Shown here in pieces: positions 1 through 11,745 of a stretch of DNA of 64,000 nt; the stretch's first letter is position 1, and every line of letters begins with the position of its first letter. Source of the stretch: Telopea speciosissima. Taxonomy: Eukaryota; Streptophyta; Magnoliopsida; Proteales; Proteaceae. A program made the translations under genes and the position numbers. The notes beneath the pieces are model-generated. The model was not told where the DNA came from and searched no databases. It worked only from the letters and a program-made list of their open reading frames with translations. The stretch covers positions 14,397,307 to 14,461,306 of the forward strand of contig NC_057920.1 in assembly GCF_018873765.1 (NCBI RefSeq). Direction: 5' to 3'.

Positions 1-2
1 CT

Positions 3-947
3 GAAAAGCCAGATATACTGTTTCTGATGGAAGTTAAAAACAGCAGGAAGAAGGTGGATTGAATAAGGAAGATGCTCTCGGATCATTCTTTTTTCTTTGT
101 GGATCCAAAGAAATGTGCTGGTGGTTTGGCTTTGATTTGGTGGGGAGATATCCAGATTGATATTTTAGACTCTTGTCTCAACTTCATTAATGCAAAGGTT
201 CATATTAATGGCTGCCCTTCTTTCTTTTTTACGGGTATTTATGGAGATCCTAGAAAGCATAGAAGGCAAGAAGTGTGGAATGCTGTTCGCTTGTTTGGAT
301 CTATGCGGAATGAGAATTGGTTGACAATTGGTGATTTCAATGCTTACCTTTCATGGAAGGAAAAATCAGGTGGAAATATGTCCTCTTCTAAGGACTGTGA
401 AGTGTTTAGGGCTTTTATTGATGACTGTAATCTCTTGGATTTGGGATATAATGGCTCTCTTTTTACTTGGAGTAACAAAAGGAGAGGAAAGGATAATATA
501 AGAATCCGGCTTGACAGAGCTTTTGCGAACTCGGCTTGGTTACAAGATTATCCAGATTTTTCAGTTTTGGTAAAGGCAGCCTTAGGATCGGATCATGCTC
601 CCATATGCATTAATACTACAGGTGGTCTGGTTAAGAGAGCTCGGCCTTTCAGGTTTGAGGATATGTGGTTTACCCACCCTGACTGTGGTAAGGTGGTGAA
701 GGAAGGTTGGTCCATTCGCTCTTCAGAGAATCCGGCAAATTTAGTGGCAAAAAAGCTGGAGAATTCCAAAGTGGTTTTCAAAAAATGGAATAAAAATTGT
801 TTTGGAAACATTCATCTCAAAATTCAAAAGCTGAAAGAGGAGTTGGTGAACATTCAATCCCAAGATAAGGATGAGTTCTCTCAAGATAAGGAAGATGCTA
901 TTTTTGCTCAATTGGAGGCAGAATTGTTTAAAGAAGAATTATTCTAG
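3..947 (+). pseudogene. LINE endonuclease domain (fragment)
   Basis: Reading from base 3, the frame opens with a LFLMEVKN-like block that holds the catalytic Glu of the APE-type endonuclease. A TGA at 60-62 then interrupts it. From the ATG at 72 the frame stays open for 291 codons. Family motifs are visible: GDFNA, a FTWSN block, RLDRA and, near base 590, SDHAPI with the catalytic Asp-His. The domain nicks target DNA during LINE integration. The stop and the later frameshifts make this copy non-functional. Confidence 0.88.
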
Positions 948-986
948 AAACAAAAATCAAGAGTTGACTGGTTAAAGGAGGGAGAT

Positions 987-2023
987 TTGAATACTAAGTT
1001 CTTTCATGTTGTTACTCTTAGAAGGAGGCATAATAATAAAATCTTAAAGCTGAAATACCCGGATGGAACGTGGTCAAATTCTGAAGAAGAAGTCCAGAAT
1101 ATCCTTTGTGAGTACTTTAAGGAGATCTATAAGGAAGAGGCTACGAATGAGCTACTGAGGAAGTGCTAAGTGGTATCCACCCTTTGGTTAATGACGAAAT
1201 TAATGCCCAGTTGTGTAAGCTTCCAGATATGGAGGAGATCAAAAAGGCCCTGTTCTCTCTTGCTCCGCTCAAGTCTCCTGGTTTCGACGGGTTTCCTCCC
1301 AAATTTTTTCAGAAATTTTGGGAGGATATTAAAGAGGATATTTTTCAGTTTGTTATTGATTTTTTTAATTCTGGAACTCTCTCTCCTTGGCATAACCGCA
1401 CCCTCATCTGCCTTATCCCTAAATCCAAGGATGCTGACTCTGCTGACAAATTTCGACCAATCAGCTTATGCTCTGTGGTAGTGAAAATAATTACAAAATT
1501 ATTGGCAACTCGTCTGAAGCCGGTTCTGGACTCGGTTATTGATGCTTCCCAATCGGCCTTTGTTCCAGGCAGGTACATTTCCGATAATGTCCTCATTGCT
1601 CACGAGTTATTCCATTTTATTAAAAAAAGAAAAAAGAAAAGCTTATCCCAATTTATGGCTATCAAACTGGATATGCGTAAAGCATATGATAGAGTTAATT
1701 GGAACTTTATTGAAAAGATGTTGAGCAAATTGGGTTTCTCTGATTTTTTGGTCAAGCTTGTTATGTCCTGCATTCGATCGGTTTCTTATACTCTCTTGAT
1801 TAATGGATCGGAAAGTGGTGATATTTTGCCTTCCAGGGGAATTAGGCAGGGAGATCCTCTTTCTCCGGCGTTGTTCATCATTTGTGCTCAAGCTTTATCT
1901 TCTACCCTTAATGCGGCTGCAGCTAAAGGCGACATTCATGGCATTAAAATCAGAAATAGAGGAAACGCTTTCTCTCATCTCCTTTTCGCGGATGACGCCT
2001 CTTGTTTGGTAGAGCCCATATAA
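987..2023 (+). pseudogene. LINE reverse transcriptase domain (frameshifted)
   Basis: Two overlapping frames (987-1169 and 1163-2023) cover the connector and the reverse transcriptase. Diagnostic blocks are KSPGFDGFPPKFFQKFW, FRPISLC, AFVPGRYISDN, a LDMRKAYDRVNW block with the first catalytic Asp, GIRQGDPLSPALF, and LLFADDA with the catalytic Asp pair near 1985-2000. The frame then hits a stop at 2021-2023. Further coding similarity continues in shifted frames to about 2970. The enzyme copies LINE RNA at the nicked target. Confidence 0.92.
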
Positions 2024-3061
2024 ATGAAGTTCTCGCTTTGAAGAGGTGTCCGGACTGCATCTTGTCAAGCTTGGTCAAGAGATAAACTTAAAAAATCCTG
2101 CATTACTTTCAAGCAAGAATACTCATTCCAAGTTTAGAAGGTGGTTTTCTAGAATGCTTAAAATCCCTTATGGGGATGGTCTGGCTAAATACTTGGGGCT
2201 TCCCACGGATTTTGGTATCTCTAAAAATCTTCTGTTTCAAGACATTAAGGATCGGACTGTTTCAAAACTTCAAGGGTGGAAGAAAAATCTCCTGTCGTGC
2301 GGCAAAGAGGTCTTACTTAAAATGCAGCTCTCCCTATGACCAACTATGCAGTCTCGCTTTTAAACGCCTAAATCTTCTCTTGAGGATATTAAAAGGCTTC
2401 TGCGGTTTTTTTGGGATGATAATTCGATAAACATAAAATTCATTGGGTTTCTTGGGACAGGAATGTGTAAGTCAAAACAAACAGTGGTGCGGCGAGATCC
2501 AATTCTTCACAATCAAGCTTTATTGGCTAAAAATGCTTGGCGGTTGCTTTCAGAGCGAACTCTCCTTGGGCAAGAATGATGAAGAATACTTATTTTCCAA
2601 ATTGTGATTTCCTTAAAGCAAAATTGGGACATCAGCCTTCGTGGGGATGGCGTAGTATCTTGGAAGGTAGGAAGCCTTATCTATTGGTCTTTTATGGTTG
2701 GTGGGGAAGGGAGATAAAATTTCTGTTTGGAATGATAACTGGATTCCTTCGGCTAAGAATTTGAGAATCTATTCTCTCAAACCGGACAATTGTCCAATTG
2801 AGAAGGTGGAGGACTTGATTGATGCCCAATCAAGATCGTGGAAGATTGATTTGTTGGATGCTTTTTTCTACCTATTGATAAGAAGGCTATTCTTAAAATC
2901 AGCCTTAGTTTGTTCCCAAATGAAGACATTTTGGTGTGGGGTGGAGCTAAATCCGGCAAATTTTCGATGAAGTCTATGTATCATTTGCTCAAAAATAGGA
3001 AGGATTTGAAAAGCTCTAACCGTTCCTCCTCTTCCTCAACCTCTCATAAGAATATTTATCT

Positions 3062-3900
3062 ATGACAGATATCTATTGGAGAAGAATTTGGAATGCCAAG
3101 ACTTTGCCTAAAATTAAGCTGTTTTTGTGGAGAAGTTGCGCTGATGGAATCGCGATGGGTCAAGGTTTCCTTGTTAGAAGAATCCCCATCAATCCGGCTT
3201 GCTATAGATGTGGAGAGAGGGAAGAATCTGTGGGCCACGTCTTCTTACTTGTTCTTTCGCCGGGCGGTTTGGTTTGGTTCATCCTTATCCATGTTAACCA
3301 ACTTTACTTATTCCGATAAAATGAGTGATTGGTTCCATTGTTGGGATGATTTATTTGGGAAGGATAAAAAAATGGCGCAAGAGAGGTTTTCTATGGCTTC
3401 GTTCTCGATCCGGTTTATTTGGAAGGCTCGAAACCAACTCGATCTTCAACAACCTTTGTTGCTCTCCTCAGCAAGTGATCTCTATGGTGAAAGGGCTTTC
3501 AATGAATTCTCGGAGGTTTGTTTTAAGTCTAATTAGTCCCTGCTGCGTTTCAGTTCGTTCTCCTCTCCCTCCTTGCGGCTGGTCCCCTCGTTGATCCTTT
3601 TGTGAAGGTAAATTGCGATGCACGGTGAAGAAGACCAATAGAGGAGGTTTAGGAATCATTATCGGGGATCATATTGGGATTCCCCTTCATGCCTTTTTGC
3701 GGGTTTTGATGGGGTCTCAAGTCTTTTTTGAATTCGTTGTTAGAATGGGCTTCTTCAAGCGGAGAAGTGTGGTTTCTCTTCCATTGTGGTGGAGTTGGAT
3801 TGCTCAAATTTGATTAGCCAAATTAACTCTAAAAGCTTCGAATTGGAGATCGTGGGGTGGGATTTGATATCCTTCACTTCAAGGTTCCTTTCTTCGCTTG
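3062..3900 (+). pseudogene. LINE zf-RVT and RNase H-like 3' region (fragmented)
   Basis: At 3062-3240 the translation reads LPKIKLFLWRSCADGI followed by CYRCGEREESVGHVF, which matches the zf-RVT segment of plant LINEs. From about 3600, scattered frames give VKVNCDA and then GGLGIIIGDHIGIPLHAF, typical of the RNase H-like (RVT_3) tail. Stops and frame changes occur every 100-200 bases. This confirms that the 3' end of the element lies close to the poly(A) tract. Confidence 0.8.
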
Positions 3901-4090
3901 TTTTTTAGTTTAGTTCCAAGGTCGTCTAATTCGATTCTGAGACTCCTTGGCCCGGTCAGCCTTTCGGATGAGTCCCCGATTGCTTGGCCGATTACCTCTC
4001 GGTGGTGATAAATCTTTGTAATTTAGATGTCACTGCTTGTATCGACTCGGTTTCTCAATGAATTTGCTTTTTACCAAAAAAAAAAAAAAA

Positions 4091-5690
4091 TTTGGAGTGC
4101 TTGTCTAACAGCCACAGCCTCTGCCACAGTGCCATGATTACATAAGTGTATCCCACATGCTCAAAAAATCCTATAAGGAAGTTACCATAGTGATCTCTAA
4201 AAATTATGCTAGTTGGAGCACTACATTCACCTTGACCAAAATTGACTAATCAGTCATATCTCGAGGTCTCATAATTCTCCCTTACAAGATCTTAATCAAC
4301 TATAAACCTTGCATTGGCTAGGGTGTGTTTATCCTTCATAACCCAAGTGGTGTTTGTGTGCAGCTCCTGGTTTTTCGTTTTTTCCAGTCGGACCCGGTCC
4401 AACAGTGTTCCTGATAAACTTTACCTTTGAGTTGAGGAGGGTAGATTATACCGTTATAAACCATTTCAGAAATTTCATCATATGATGCAATAAATGGACC
4501 CCACTGCATGATTGCCCGTGCCTTTTGGTCTCATTGATTACCAAACAAACCTCTGCCAATGGTCCATCGGGGTTTGTGCCTCGAGATTCCCACATTCCTT
4601 ATGATTGGAGTACCACCCCCCGACGTATAAAATTCCCTACAACAACATCCGCCCAATAACATTCATGAACGATCATCAAACGGTCGAGATCAAACCATTC
4701 AAAAGAATTTTATCATCAAAGATGTTGATGATTCTTATTCGTGGGGCCATGTACCATATAGTAATGTTATGATGTTGCATAGTTTGATTTACTGCACCTG
4801 CAAATTTTGTAATTGATGGGGACAAGAGTCATAAGCTCTGCTCCCTAGCCACTCAGCCAGTATTGACTGAATAGGAATCATTGACTGTGACTAGTGCCGT
4901 GGATGTCCGAACATCCATCAACTCAACCATAGGTGATAGGATCAATGTTAATGTGAAAAAGGGGAGTATAATAAAAACGAGTTGCCGTTTTCAAGGGCAC
5001 ATGATCAGCTTCAAAGTTTCCAGATGTCACCCAATACTTAGACCAAGTAAATCAAGTGGGCCCTAATTCTCGAGTCCACAAAAAAATTGCACCAAAAAAC
5101 CCACCACTTCCCATGTGCTAAAACAGCTTTCTTCCTCTCATGTAAAAGCGGACCACGCTCCGTTCGGATGTAATCATGCGGTTCACATAGAATAATTCTT
5201 TTCTTGTCCCCTCTTCTTGGTTCCCTTTATTTATTTTCACCTACTTATTACACCCTTTTCTTTAATTTTTTCTTCGAAATACTCCCCCGATTTATCGTTT
5301 TCGTTCCATGATGGCCCTTTTCACTTGTGAGTAGTGACATTTTTGTAATTCTAGGTGGTAAACGAGGGGGTTAGATTAAATTATTAAGGAATTAGAGACA
5401 AATGTAATTATCTATCTATGCTCGGGAAGTGAAGCGGGGGAACCCACTCGTGCGGGACAAGCAGATCACGCTTCTTTATTATATTTAATTAAACCAATTA
5501 ATTAAATTACACCTTATATTATCAGATGGGTCACGAAACCCGGCGGTTTCGTCAAAGATCTTGGGTTGGACTTTTGGGACTGGGTCTGGGTCTGGGTCTG
5601 GGCCCGGGCTAGTGAGCTAGTGAAGCCCAAACCGAGGAGGAATACTACCTTTGAAGCCCAGCTTTCGCATCCTTCGAGAAGTTTGCCTGT
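4091..5690. other. Intergenic spacer and distal LAX promoter
   Basis: No supported gene is present. Short reading frames (for example 4881-5066) show no recognisable motif. The last 300 bases form the upstream region of the LAX-like gene and include a small tandem TCTGGG repeat around 5580-5606. Confidence 0.6.
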
Positions 5691-5694
5691 CCTG

Positions 5695-5702
5695 TATAAA
5701 TA
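5695..5702 (+). promoter_or_regulatory. TATA box of the LAX-like gene
   Basis: TATAAATA lies 109 bases upstream of the start codon at 5811. A purine-rich leader (AAGAAGAAGAA) lies between, which suits a transcription start near 5725-5735. Assignment is by motif and position only. Confidence 0.65.
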
Positions 5703-5810
5703 CCACACATAAGGGCTTCCTCTTCATTTCGAATCTCAAGTTCTTCAAGAATAAGAAGAAGAACACAGTGAAGATACAGTAAAGAAGAAGAAGCATTAAG
5801 GAAACCAGAT

Positions 5811-8689
5811 ATGGCGTCGGATAAGGTGGAAGAGACTGTAATGGTTGGAAGCTATCTTGAGATGGAAACGGAATGGAAGCCTAAGAACTTAAAAACTAGA
5901 TTATCAAAGTTCTTCTGGCATGGTGGTTCTGTTTATGATGCCTGGTTTAGTTGTGCTTCCAATCAGGTTATTTTCCTTTTCCCTTCTCTTGTAATGGAAA
6001 AGGTTATCTTTTTCCATTTTTATGATCCGTATCTATTTCAGGAAAGCTCAATGTAGTGATGGGTTTTCTCCCTTTTAAGTTCTTTACTTGGTTTTTTGCT
6101 GGAGAAAAACGTGAAATGGGCTTAGATGTTAACCTGTTTCTTGGGTTTTGTTTGTTTGTTTCAGGTGGCTCAGGTTCTACTGACCTTACCATATTCCTTC
6201 TCTCAGCTGGGGATGTTATCAGGCATACTCTTTCAGTTACTCTACGGCTTGATGGGTAGTTGGACTGCCTACCTCATTAGTATTCTCTACATAGAGTACA
6301 GAGCTAGAAAAGAAAGAGAGAAAGTAGATTTCAGAAACCATGTTATCCAGGTCTGTCTGTGTTTCTTTTTTTCAAGGGACTTCATTAGTTTACCCACCTC
6401 TCTGTTTTGTCCTGAGTTCTGACTCTTTTATTTAAACTGAAGTGGTTCGAAGTTCTTGATGGACTGCTTGGAAAGCATTGGAGGAACGTGGGTTTGGCCT
6501 TCAACTGCACATTTCTTTTGTTTGGATCTGTAATTCAACTAATAGCTTGTGCGAGGTATATATCAAATGTTTGTTTAAATGAGAGAGAGAGAGAAGGGGA
6601 AAGATTTGACGAGTTTATACAAATAGGTAATTTTTTTTTCCTCTCATAATTAATGGCAGCAACATCTATTACATAAATGATAATCTGGACAAGAGGACAT
6701 GGACATACATCTTTGGAGCTTGCTGTGCCACTACAGTCTTCATTCCTTCTTTCCATAACTACAGAATCTGGTCTTTCCTAGGCTTGTTAATGACTACTTA
6801 CACAGCTTGGTATCTCACCATTGCAGCCCTCATCCATGGACAGGTAAATTTTCTTCTTTTTCTTCTTTTTTAAGAGCTTTAATTTCCAATCTATCTATAT
6901 TTATTTTCTTTCTGGGGTTAATATTGAAGGTGGAAGGAGTAAAGCATTCAGGTCCGGCCAAGTTGGTTCTTTACTTCACCGGGGCTACAAACATTCTCTA
7001 CACATTCGGGGGGCACGCCGTCACTGTGTAAGACAAACCCTCCCCAAATCCTAGGGTCGCATTCGTGTCTCTTTCTTGTCATTTTACAAAATTGACCCTC
7101 ATTGTCTCCCTCATAGCTGTAATTTCTAGTGGAAAGAGAAATTACTGAAAGTGTTTGATATATATATATTTTTTTGGAAATAGGGAGATAATGCACGCGA
7201 TGTGGAAGCCACAGAAGTTTAAAGCGATATACCTGCTGGCAACGCTGTATGTGATGACACTGACGCTGCCATCGGCAGTAGCAGTGTATTGGGCCTTCGG
7301 GGACTTGCTTCTTAATCACTCCAACGCCTTTGCCCTCCTCCCGAAATCCCCCTTCAGAGACATGGCAGTCGTATTAATGCTCATCCATCAGGTATCTGAT
7401 AGTTTAAGTTCCAGCATAGATGGATTAACTTGTAGTAAATGATAAGGTACTAATTAAAAATAGATGGTGTGTTTGATGTTTTGCAGTTTATAACGTTCGG
7501 ATTCGCATGTACGCCGCTGTATTTTGTGTGGGAAAAGGCAATAGGGTTGCATGAGTGCAAGAGCCTGTGCAAGAGAGCGGCGGCGAGGTTGCCGGTGGTG
7601 ATACCCATATGGTTCTTGGCCATCGTTTTCCCTTTCTTTGGACCAATCAACTCCACCGTTGGATCTCTTCTCGTCAGCTTCACCGTCTATATCATCCCTG
7701 CTCTTGCCTACATTTTTACCTTCCGATCTGCCTCTGCTCGAGAGGTTTGTATTTCTCTTTCCTCACCCATCTTGCTTGCTGGGTCCCTTCTAAATTTTCA
7801 GCTAAGATAGGTGCCAAGTGGCATATACGAGATCTGAATCTCACCTTTTGCCACGTGGGTCATAATCAGACAACCCACATCACAACCAAGGTGATGAATT
7901 GATGATGCAATTGGTCTCGTTAGACTGAAACTTTGACTTGGACAGTTAGAATGATAGCAGTAGCGTAGTGTATGGGGACGGGATATCACTAGAAGGCAGA
8001 GCGCAACAGACAAAGCTAGTCTTAGGGTTCCTCGCTGTCGAGTTAAATTTAAAAAAAAAAATGAAAGTAAGAAAAATGCTTTTTCTGGACCGTCGGATCG
8101 CAGTGCACAAATAGGACAAAAATAAAAGAGCGGACAATGAACAGATGGGCCATTGATGTAGGAAAAAACCTTTTCTGTTTCCCTTTCCTGATGAAGAGAA
8201 AGGGCCCACCATGTATGATTTGTTCAGGTGGGCCAAGTGGGTCCAGTTGAAGGTGGGCAACCATGACAAGAAAGAAAACTAGCCCATTTACACTATTTGT
8301 TAATATTCATTTTGGTAGGATAGTTAATTAGTTATTTTGTGTTTTTTTTTTATTACTTATATATTAATCAATGGTTTTTTTTATTTGTTTTTGGGTCGGG
8401 GCAGAACGCAGTGGAGCAACCACCAAAGTTCGTTGGGAGATGGGTGGGAGCATATTCGATAAACATATGCATAGTGGTGTGGGTGTTCATCGTTGGATTC
8501 GGATTCGGCGGATGGGCCAGCATGACCAACTTCATCCATCAGATAGACACCTTTGGTCTGTTCACCAAGTGTTACCAGTGTCCTCCCCCTCCCCAACTAA
8601 ACACCACCGCCACCATCATTGCTCCTCCTCCTACGGCGGCTGCTTCCGCTCCCACTGCTTTCCATCACCACCACCTCCACAGTCCATAA
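5811..8689 (+). CDS. LAX3: Auxin influx carrier, AUX1/LAX family (LAX3-like)
   Basis: Proton-coupled auxin (IAA) importer of the plasma membrane, in the amino acid/auxin permease family. It brings auxin into cells and works with PIN exporters in directional transport. Eight exons join in frame at GT/AG sites: 5811-5966, 6165-6350, 6443-6555, 6660-6843, 6930-7027, 7184-7391, 7487-7744 and 8405-8689, giving 495 residues. Family-wide blocks are intact: FFWHGGSVYDAWFSCASNQ (about 34-52), LLTLPYSFSQLGMLSGILFQ, IYYINDNLDKRTWTYIFGA, TGATNILYTFGGHAVTVEIM, ITFGFACTPLYFVWEK and IDTFGLFTKCYQC near the C terminus. The N-terminal MASDKVEETVMVGSYLEME and the KHWRN block resemble LAX3 more than AUX1. About 10-11 membrane segments are expected. 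Intron 7 is the longest (660 bp). After the conserved CYQC the tail is long, rich in Pro/Thr/Ala and ends in a His cluster, making the protein somewhat longer than the usual 470-490 residues. The LAX3 rather than LAX2 assignment is less certain. Confidence 0.96.
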
Positions 8690-8912
8690 CTTTAACTTGG
8701 AGAATTAAAGCAGAGTCTTGCATGTCTTCACACAATGCAAAAAAAGAAGAGTTTGGCTAGACTTTGTTTAGCTTAATTACTGTCTTTGTTATGTAATTTT
8801 TTTTTTGGAGGGCAAGAAATTTTGTAAGTTGTACGTTAGTATTTCAAATTTCAATCAATCAAAGCAAATACTTTCATTAGATTTTTGTGTTATTTACTTT
8901 TTCTTCAAATCC

Positions 8913-8918
8913 AATAAA
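8913..8918 (+). terminator. Candidate polyadenylation signal for the LAX-like gene
   Basis: AATAAA lies 224 bases after the stop codon at 8689, in an AT-rich stretch. Plant signals are loose, so the true site could be any of several AT-rich positions nearby. Confidence 0.35.
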
Positions 8919-9741
8919 GAGAGAAGAGATGATGGGGATTGGCAACTTGGCAGTGAAATGATAAAGAAAAGACATAGGAAAGGTAATCACTCTTTTTTAT
9001 GCACGTAAAGAAGATCTTCAAGCTAACCTTTCTCTTGATTTTGGGAGGTAAAAGTGATGAAGACCCAAGTCCCAACTACCCCAATACAGAGAGAGAGAGA
9101 GAGAAAAGAAGAGAAATGCTGAGGTCACAAAGGGCTGGGCTTTTTGCAGGATTAGAAGCCAGACCTCATCAGACAGACAAACAAAGCTGTTGCCAATCCA
9201 TCAATGGCTTTTATGATGAAACAGTACAGTAGTGTTGATAATAAAGGAGGAAATCCGCAAAGAAGAAGAATTTCTGAAACTAAATCACACTTTTTCTACA
9301 GGGACGGGAGACCAAATCCCTTGATAAGCGCATGCGAGGAAGGCATAGAAAGTGTTGTCTCTTTCCATTTAAAACGAATAGCCTATTCACCAATATTCCA
9401 TCTATCTTACAAAATACCCTTTGTTTACTACACAACAAAACAATGAATTATGAATTCTGTGTTCCTCTGTTGTTTCATCTAACTTTATTAGCTGAGTGGG
9501 AAAAATATTAAGAGAAAGAAACTTCGGAGAAAAAACATTTATTTACAAACCCATATCTCAGAATGAATGCATCAAATATTCAAAATTCAAAATTAAACAA
9601 CCAGGACCGTTTGCACCGGCTAGGCTCATCTTGAACCAAAACCCAACCAATCTTTATTGTTAGGAAAAACAAGTCCTTCACTATGTACATGTTTACAAAT
9701 TAATGGAAGAGACAATGTTCTCTATTTGGGAGCGCACGGGG
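8919..9741. other. Intergenic spacer
   Basis: No gene is supported. A short GA run lies at 9089-9105. The last 26 bases or so (from about 9717) are the left part of a dispersed repeat interrupted by the next element. Confidence 0.55.
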
Positions 9742-9746
9742 GCGCA

Positions 9747-9981
9747 TTTGTTAAGGGAAAATGGGTAATTAGAATTCAAGGATTGATGGGTAATTTTAGG
9801 TAGGGCTTTATATAATGTAAAAGGATCGATTGTTAAAGGGCATGAATGAATATATGAAATCTCTTTCTTGTCTATCTTCTTCTTCCTTCTTCCCCTGTTT
9901 CTAGGAGGCTGCCCCCTCGAAGTGGCACTATTCCCTTCCGTTACAGCCATTTTCATAGCCAATCGATACTTGTTCGTATCA
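9747..9981 (+). repeat. Left LTR
   Basis: About 90% identical by eye to 12697-12921. It ends in TATCA and holds AGGGCTTTATATAATG, a TATA-like promoter. A short indel (CTTCTTC) separates the two copies. The first two bases before TG differ between copies, so the exact 5' edge is uncertain by 2-3 bases. Confidence 0.8.
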
Positions 9982-10953
9982 TTGGTGCTTTCATTGAACC
10001 TTCCCCTACCATTTCATTGCCCTTCCTCTTTCATTCCCTTAATCCCAATGGGTCTGTTCTCTCATTACAACAGCTTGGTCTGTTGTTTTCATTACTGGGA
10101 ACAACACGATCCAACATCTCCGCTCCTAAACTGTCTTGAAGCTGCAATCGCCGACGAGCTCAAACAAATCTACTATTTGGATCTTGGCAATGTGGGAGAT
10201 GCTGCGATTCCCAGGGAGCTCGATGATAAGATTGACGACTCAACGACTTCGATTCCCGCTACCTTGCACCAAACCCCAATGGTTTCAGTGATCATGGCAT
10301 CAGATCCGGCTCCCGGCGTCGTGAATGATGACCACCCTCATACCGTTAGCGTCTCCCACAGTCAGCAAGCGACGAACCATCTGATTCCCAGGGAGCCAGC
10401 ATCGCTTCCTTCTTCGATCCCTGCCTTGATGGACCAAATTCCAGATCAGCAGGAATCTGGGATTGATGTCGTCGTCGATCATGGAGACCAGACCTTCAAC
10501 GATGCAGCCATGGAGCAGAATCTGGTTGCTTCAACAATCGTGGCAGCAGCGCTCATCCCTTCCTTCGTCGGTCAAAATCCAATCGGAACAGAGCTCATTC
10601 CTGTCGTTGTATCTTGCCGAATGCACAAAGTCAATCTGGAAAACACCAGCGCAGTGCTAGCTCTTCGTTTCACGGTGATGGAAGAGCGGATCCAATCCAT
10701 TCCTCCCATTCCCTCCCCTGTTCTTCTTTGGAGGGAAATGAAGAAACATGAGGTAGAGGAGGATGGGAACTATTGGCCGCCACTAGAGCCTCCACCATCT
10801 CTGTGTGTATCAAGTTGCCTGCGTCTCAGCTATTGGACCAGCAAAGGTCCGGACTATATGGACACCATGGATTTCATTTTCTGTTTCTTCCCATTTCTTC
10901 AAATGCATTCTATGTCCCTTTTAGTAGTAATCACAATCCGACCATGGCAATAG
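9868..10953 (+). CDS. Unrecognised open frame inside the LTR retroelement
   Basis: A 361-codon frame that begins inside the left LTR and runs into the interior. I do not recognise a domain. The part after residue 80 is acidic to neutral and has a loosely repeated IPRE...IPA...Q-P pattern (about residues 110-190), with no zinc knuckle, protease DTG or reverse transcriptase motif. The LTR-derived N terminus is unlikely to be translated as written. It could be a degenerate gag or captured host sequence. There is no evidence of function. Confidence 0.3.
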   Translation: MSIFFFLLPLFLGGCPLEVALFPSVTAIFIANRYLFVSLVLSLNLPLPFHCPSSFIPLIPMGLFSHYNSLVCCFHYWEQHDPTSPLLNCLEAAIADELKQIYYLDLGNVGDAAIPRELDDKIDDSTTSIPATLHQTPMVSVIMASDPAPGVVNDDHPHTVSVSHSQQATNHLIPREPASLPSSIPALMDQIPDQQESGIDVVVDHGDQTFNDAAMEQNLVASTIVAAALIPSFVGQNPIGTELIPVVVSCRMHKVNLENTSAVLALRFTVMEERIQSIPPIPSPVLLWREMKKHEVEEDGNYWPPLEPPPSLCVSSCLRLSYWTSKGPDYMDTMDFIFCFFPFLQMHSMSLLVVITIRPWQ

Positions 10954-10954
10954 A

Positions 10955-11440
10955 TTCTGGATCAAGGAATTGAAGCCTGCATTACTTTAAATTCACTTGT
11001 GGTTGGCTTCAATGATTTGGACACTGCAGAGAAGATGGTTCAAGCAGTGAGAGAAGGTCGGATGGATCTCTGCAGAGTCCTAAGGGCCTTAGACGATGAT
11101 CAATCGATCCAGACTGATGCTGTTGAGGTGTTTGTGAAATTGCTCCATCCTTGTCTGCACCCACCCAACAAATACACTTACCCATTTGCAATCAAGGCAG
11201 CGCCAGAGCTCTCGGCTTTGTGCGAGGGAAGAGTGCTTTATGGCACCGTCATTATATCCTCTTGGGGTTCTGATATTTTCATCCTGAATTCTCTCATTCA
11301 TTTCTATGCTGCGTGCGGGGAATTGGATAAAGCTTTTAAGGTGTTCATGAAAACTCCCAATAGGGATGTGGTTTCTTGGAAATCTAGGATTACTGCTTAT
11401 GTACAGGCAAGAAAGAAACAGCGGTGCTCTCCGGTTGCGT
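10955..11440 (+). pseudogene. Captured PPR gene fragment (PLS-class, OTP81-like)
   Basis: The frame reads PPNKYTYPFAIKAAPELSAL, then DIFILNSLIHFYAACGELDKA, then NRDVVSWKSRITAYVQ. This matches consecutive PPR motifs of plant organelle RNA-editing factors; the VVSW(N)S(M)I block is diagnostic of the PLS class. No start, E or DYW domain is present, and the frame stops at 11440-11442 soon after the similarity ends. It is a truncated copy carried by the LTR element, not a working gene. Confidence 0.75.
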
Positions 11441-11523
11441 AGACGAGTCCTCTGGCATTTTCTTGGGTCCTAGAGTCTTCGATCTTCTTCTCAAGTCTTC
11501 TAGGTCAGCACCTACCTATCGAC

Positions 11524-11745
11524 ATGGGCCACCATGGCCTTACAACTTCTGATTTTGCTGGGGAAAGATTGTTTACTCGACTATTCGAGAGTGAAAGGAT
11601 TGTTTATTCGGCAAGTCCGTACCCATCTCAAGGAAGTAACGATAGAGGAAAAATGGTTTTCTTCGAGGAGGGGAAATCGGAGCGTTTTGAGTTGGAGGAT
11701 TTGCTTGGAGCTTCTGTAGAAATGCTGGGGAAAGATGGGCCAGGG
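11524..11745 (+). pseudogene. Captured LRR receptor-like kinase fragment (juxtamembrane to glycine loop)
   Basis: The translation gives SERIVYSASPYPSQ, RGKMVFFEEG and RFELEDLLGASVEMLGKDG. In LRR-III receptor kinases this stretch precedes the kinase core (RFELEDLLRASAEMLGKG). Similarity ends at the glycine loop. The frame then runs on for about 200 codons into unrelated Pro- and Arg-rich sequence to 12348. The kinase catalytic lobes are absent, so this is a captured fragment next to the PPR piece. Confidence 0.75.

Larger units (their letters stand above)
1..4090 (+). mobile_element. L1-type LINE (non-LTR retrotransposon), degenerate, 5' end outside window
   Basis: The stretch reads, in order, as apurinic-type endonuclease, reverse transcriptase, a zf-RVT-like cysteine motif and an RNase H-like tail. 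It ends in a run of 15 A at 4076-4090. This is the order and poly(A) 3' end of plant L1 LINEs. Several frameshifts and stops break the single long ORF 2 expected of an active copy, for example the stop at 60-62 and the frame changes near 950, 1165 and 2023. The 5' end lies beyond the window, so no target-site duplication can be checked. It is a dead copy. Confidence 0.93.
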
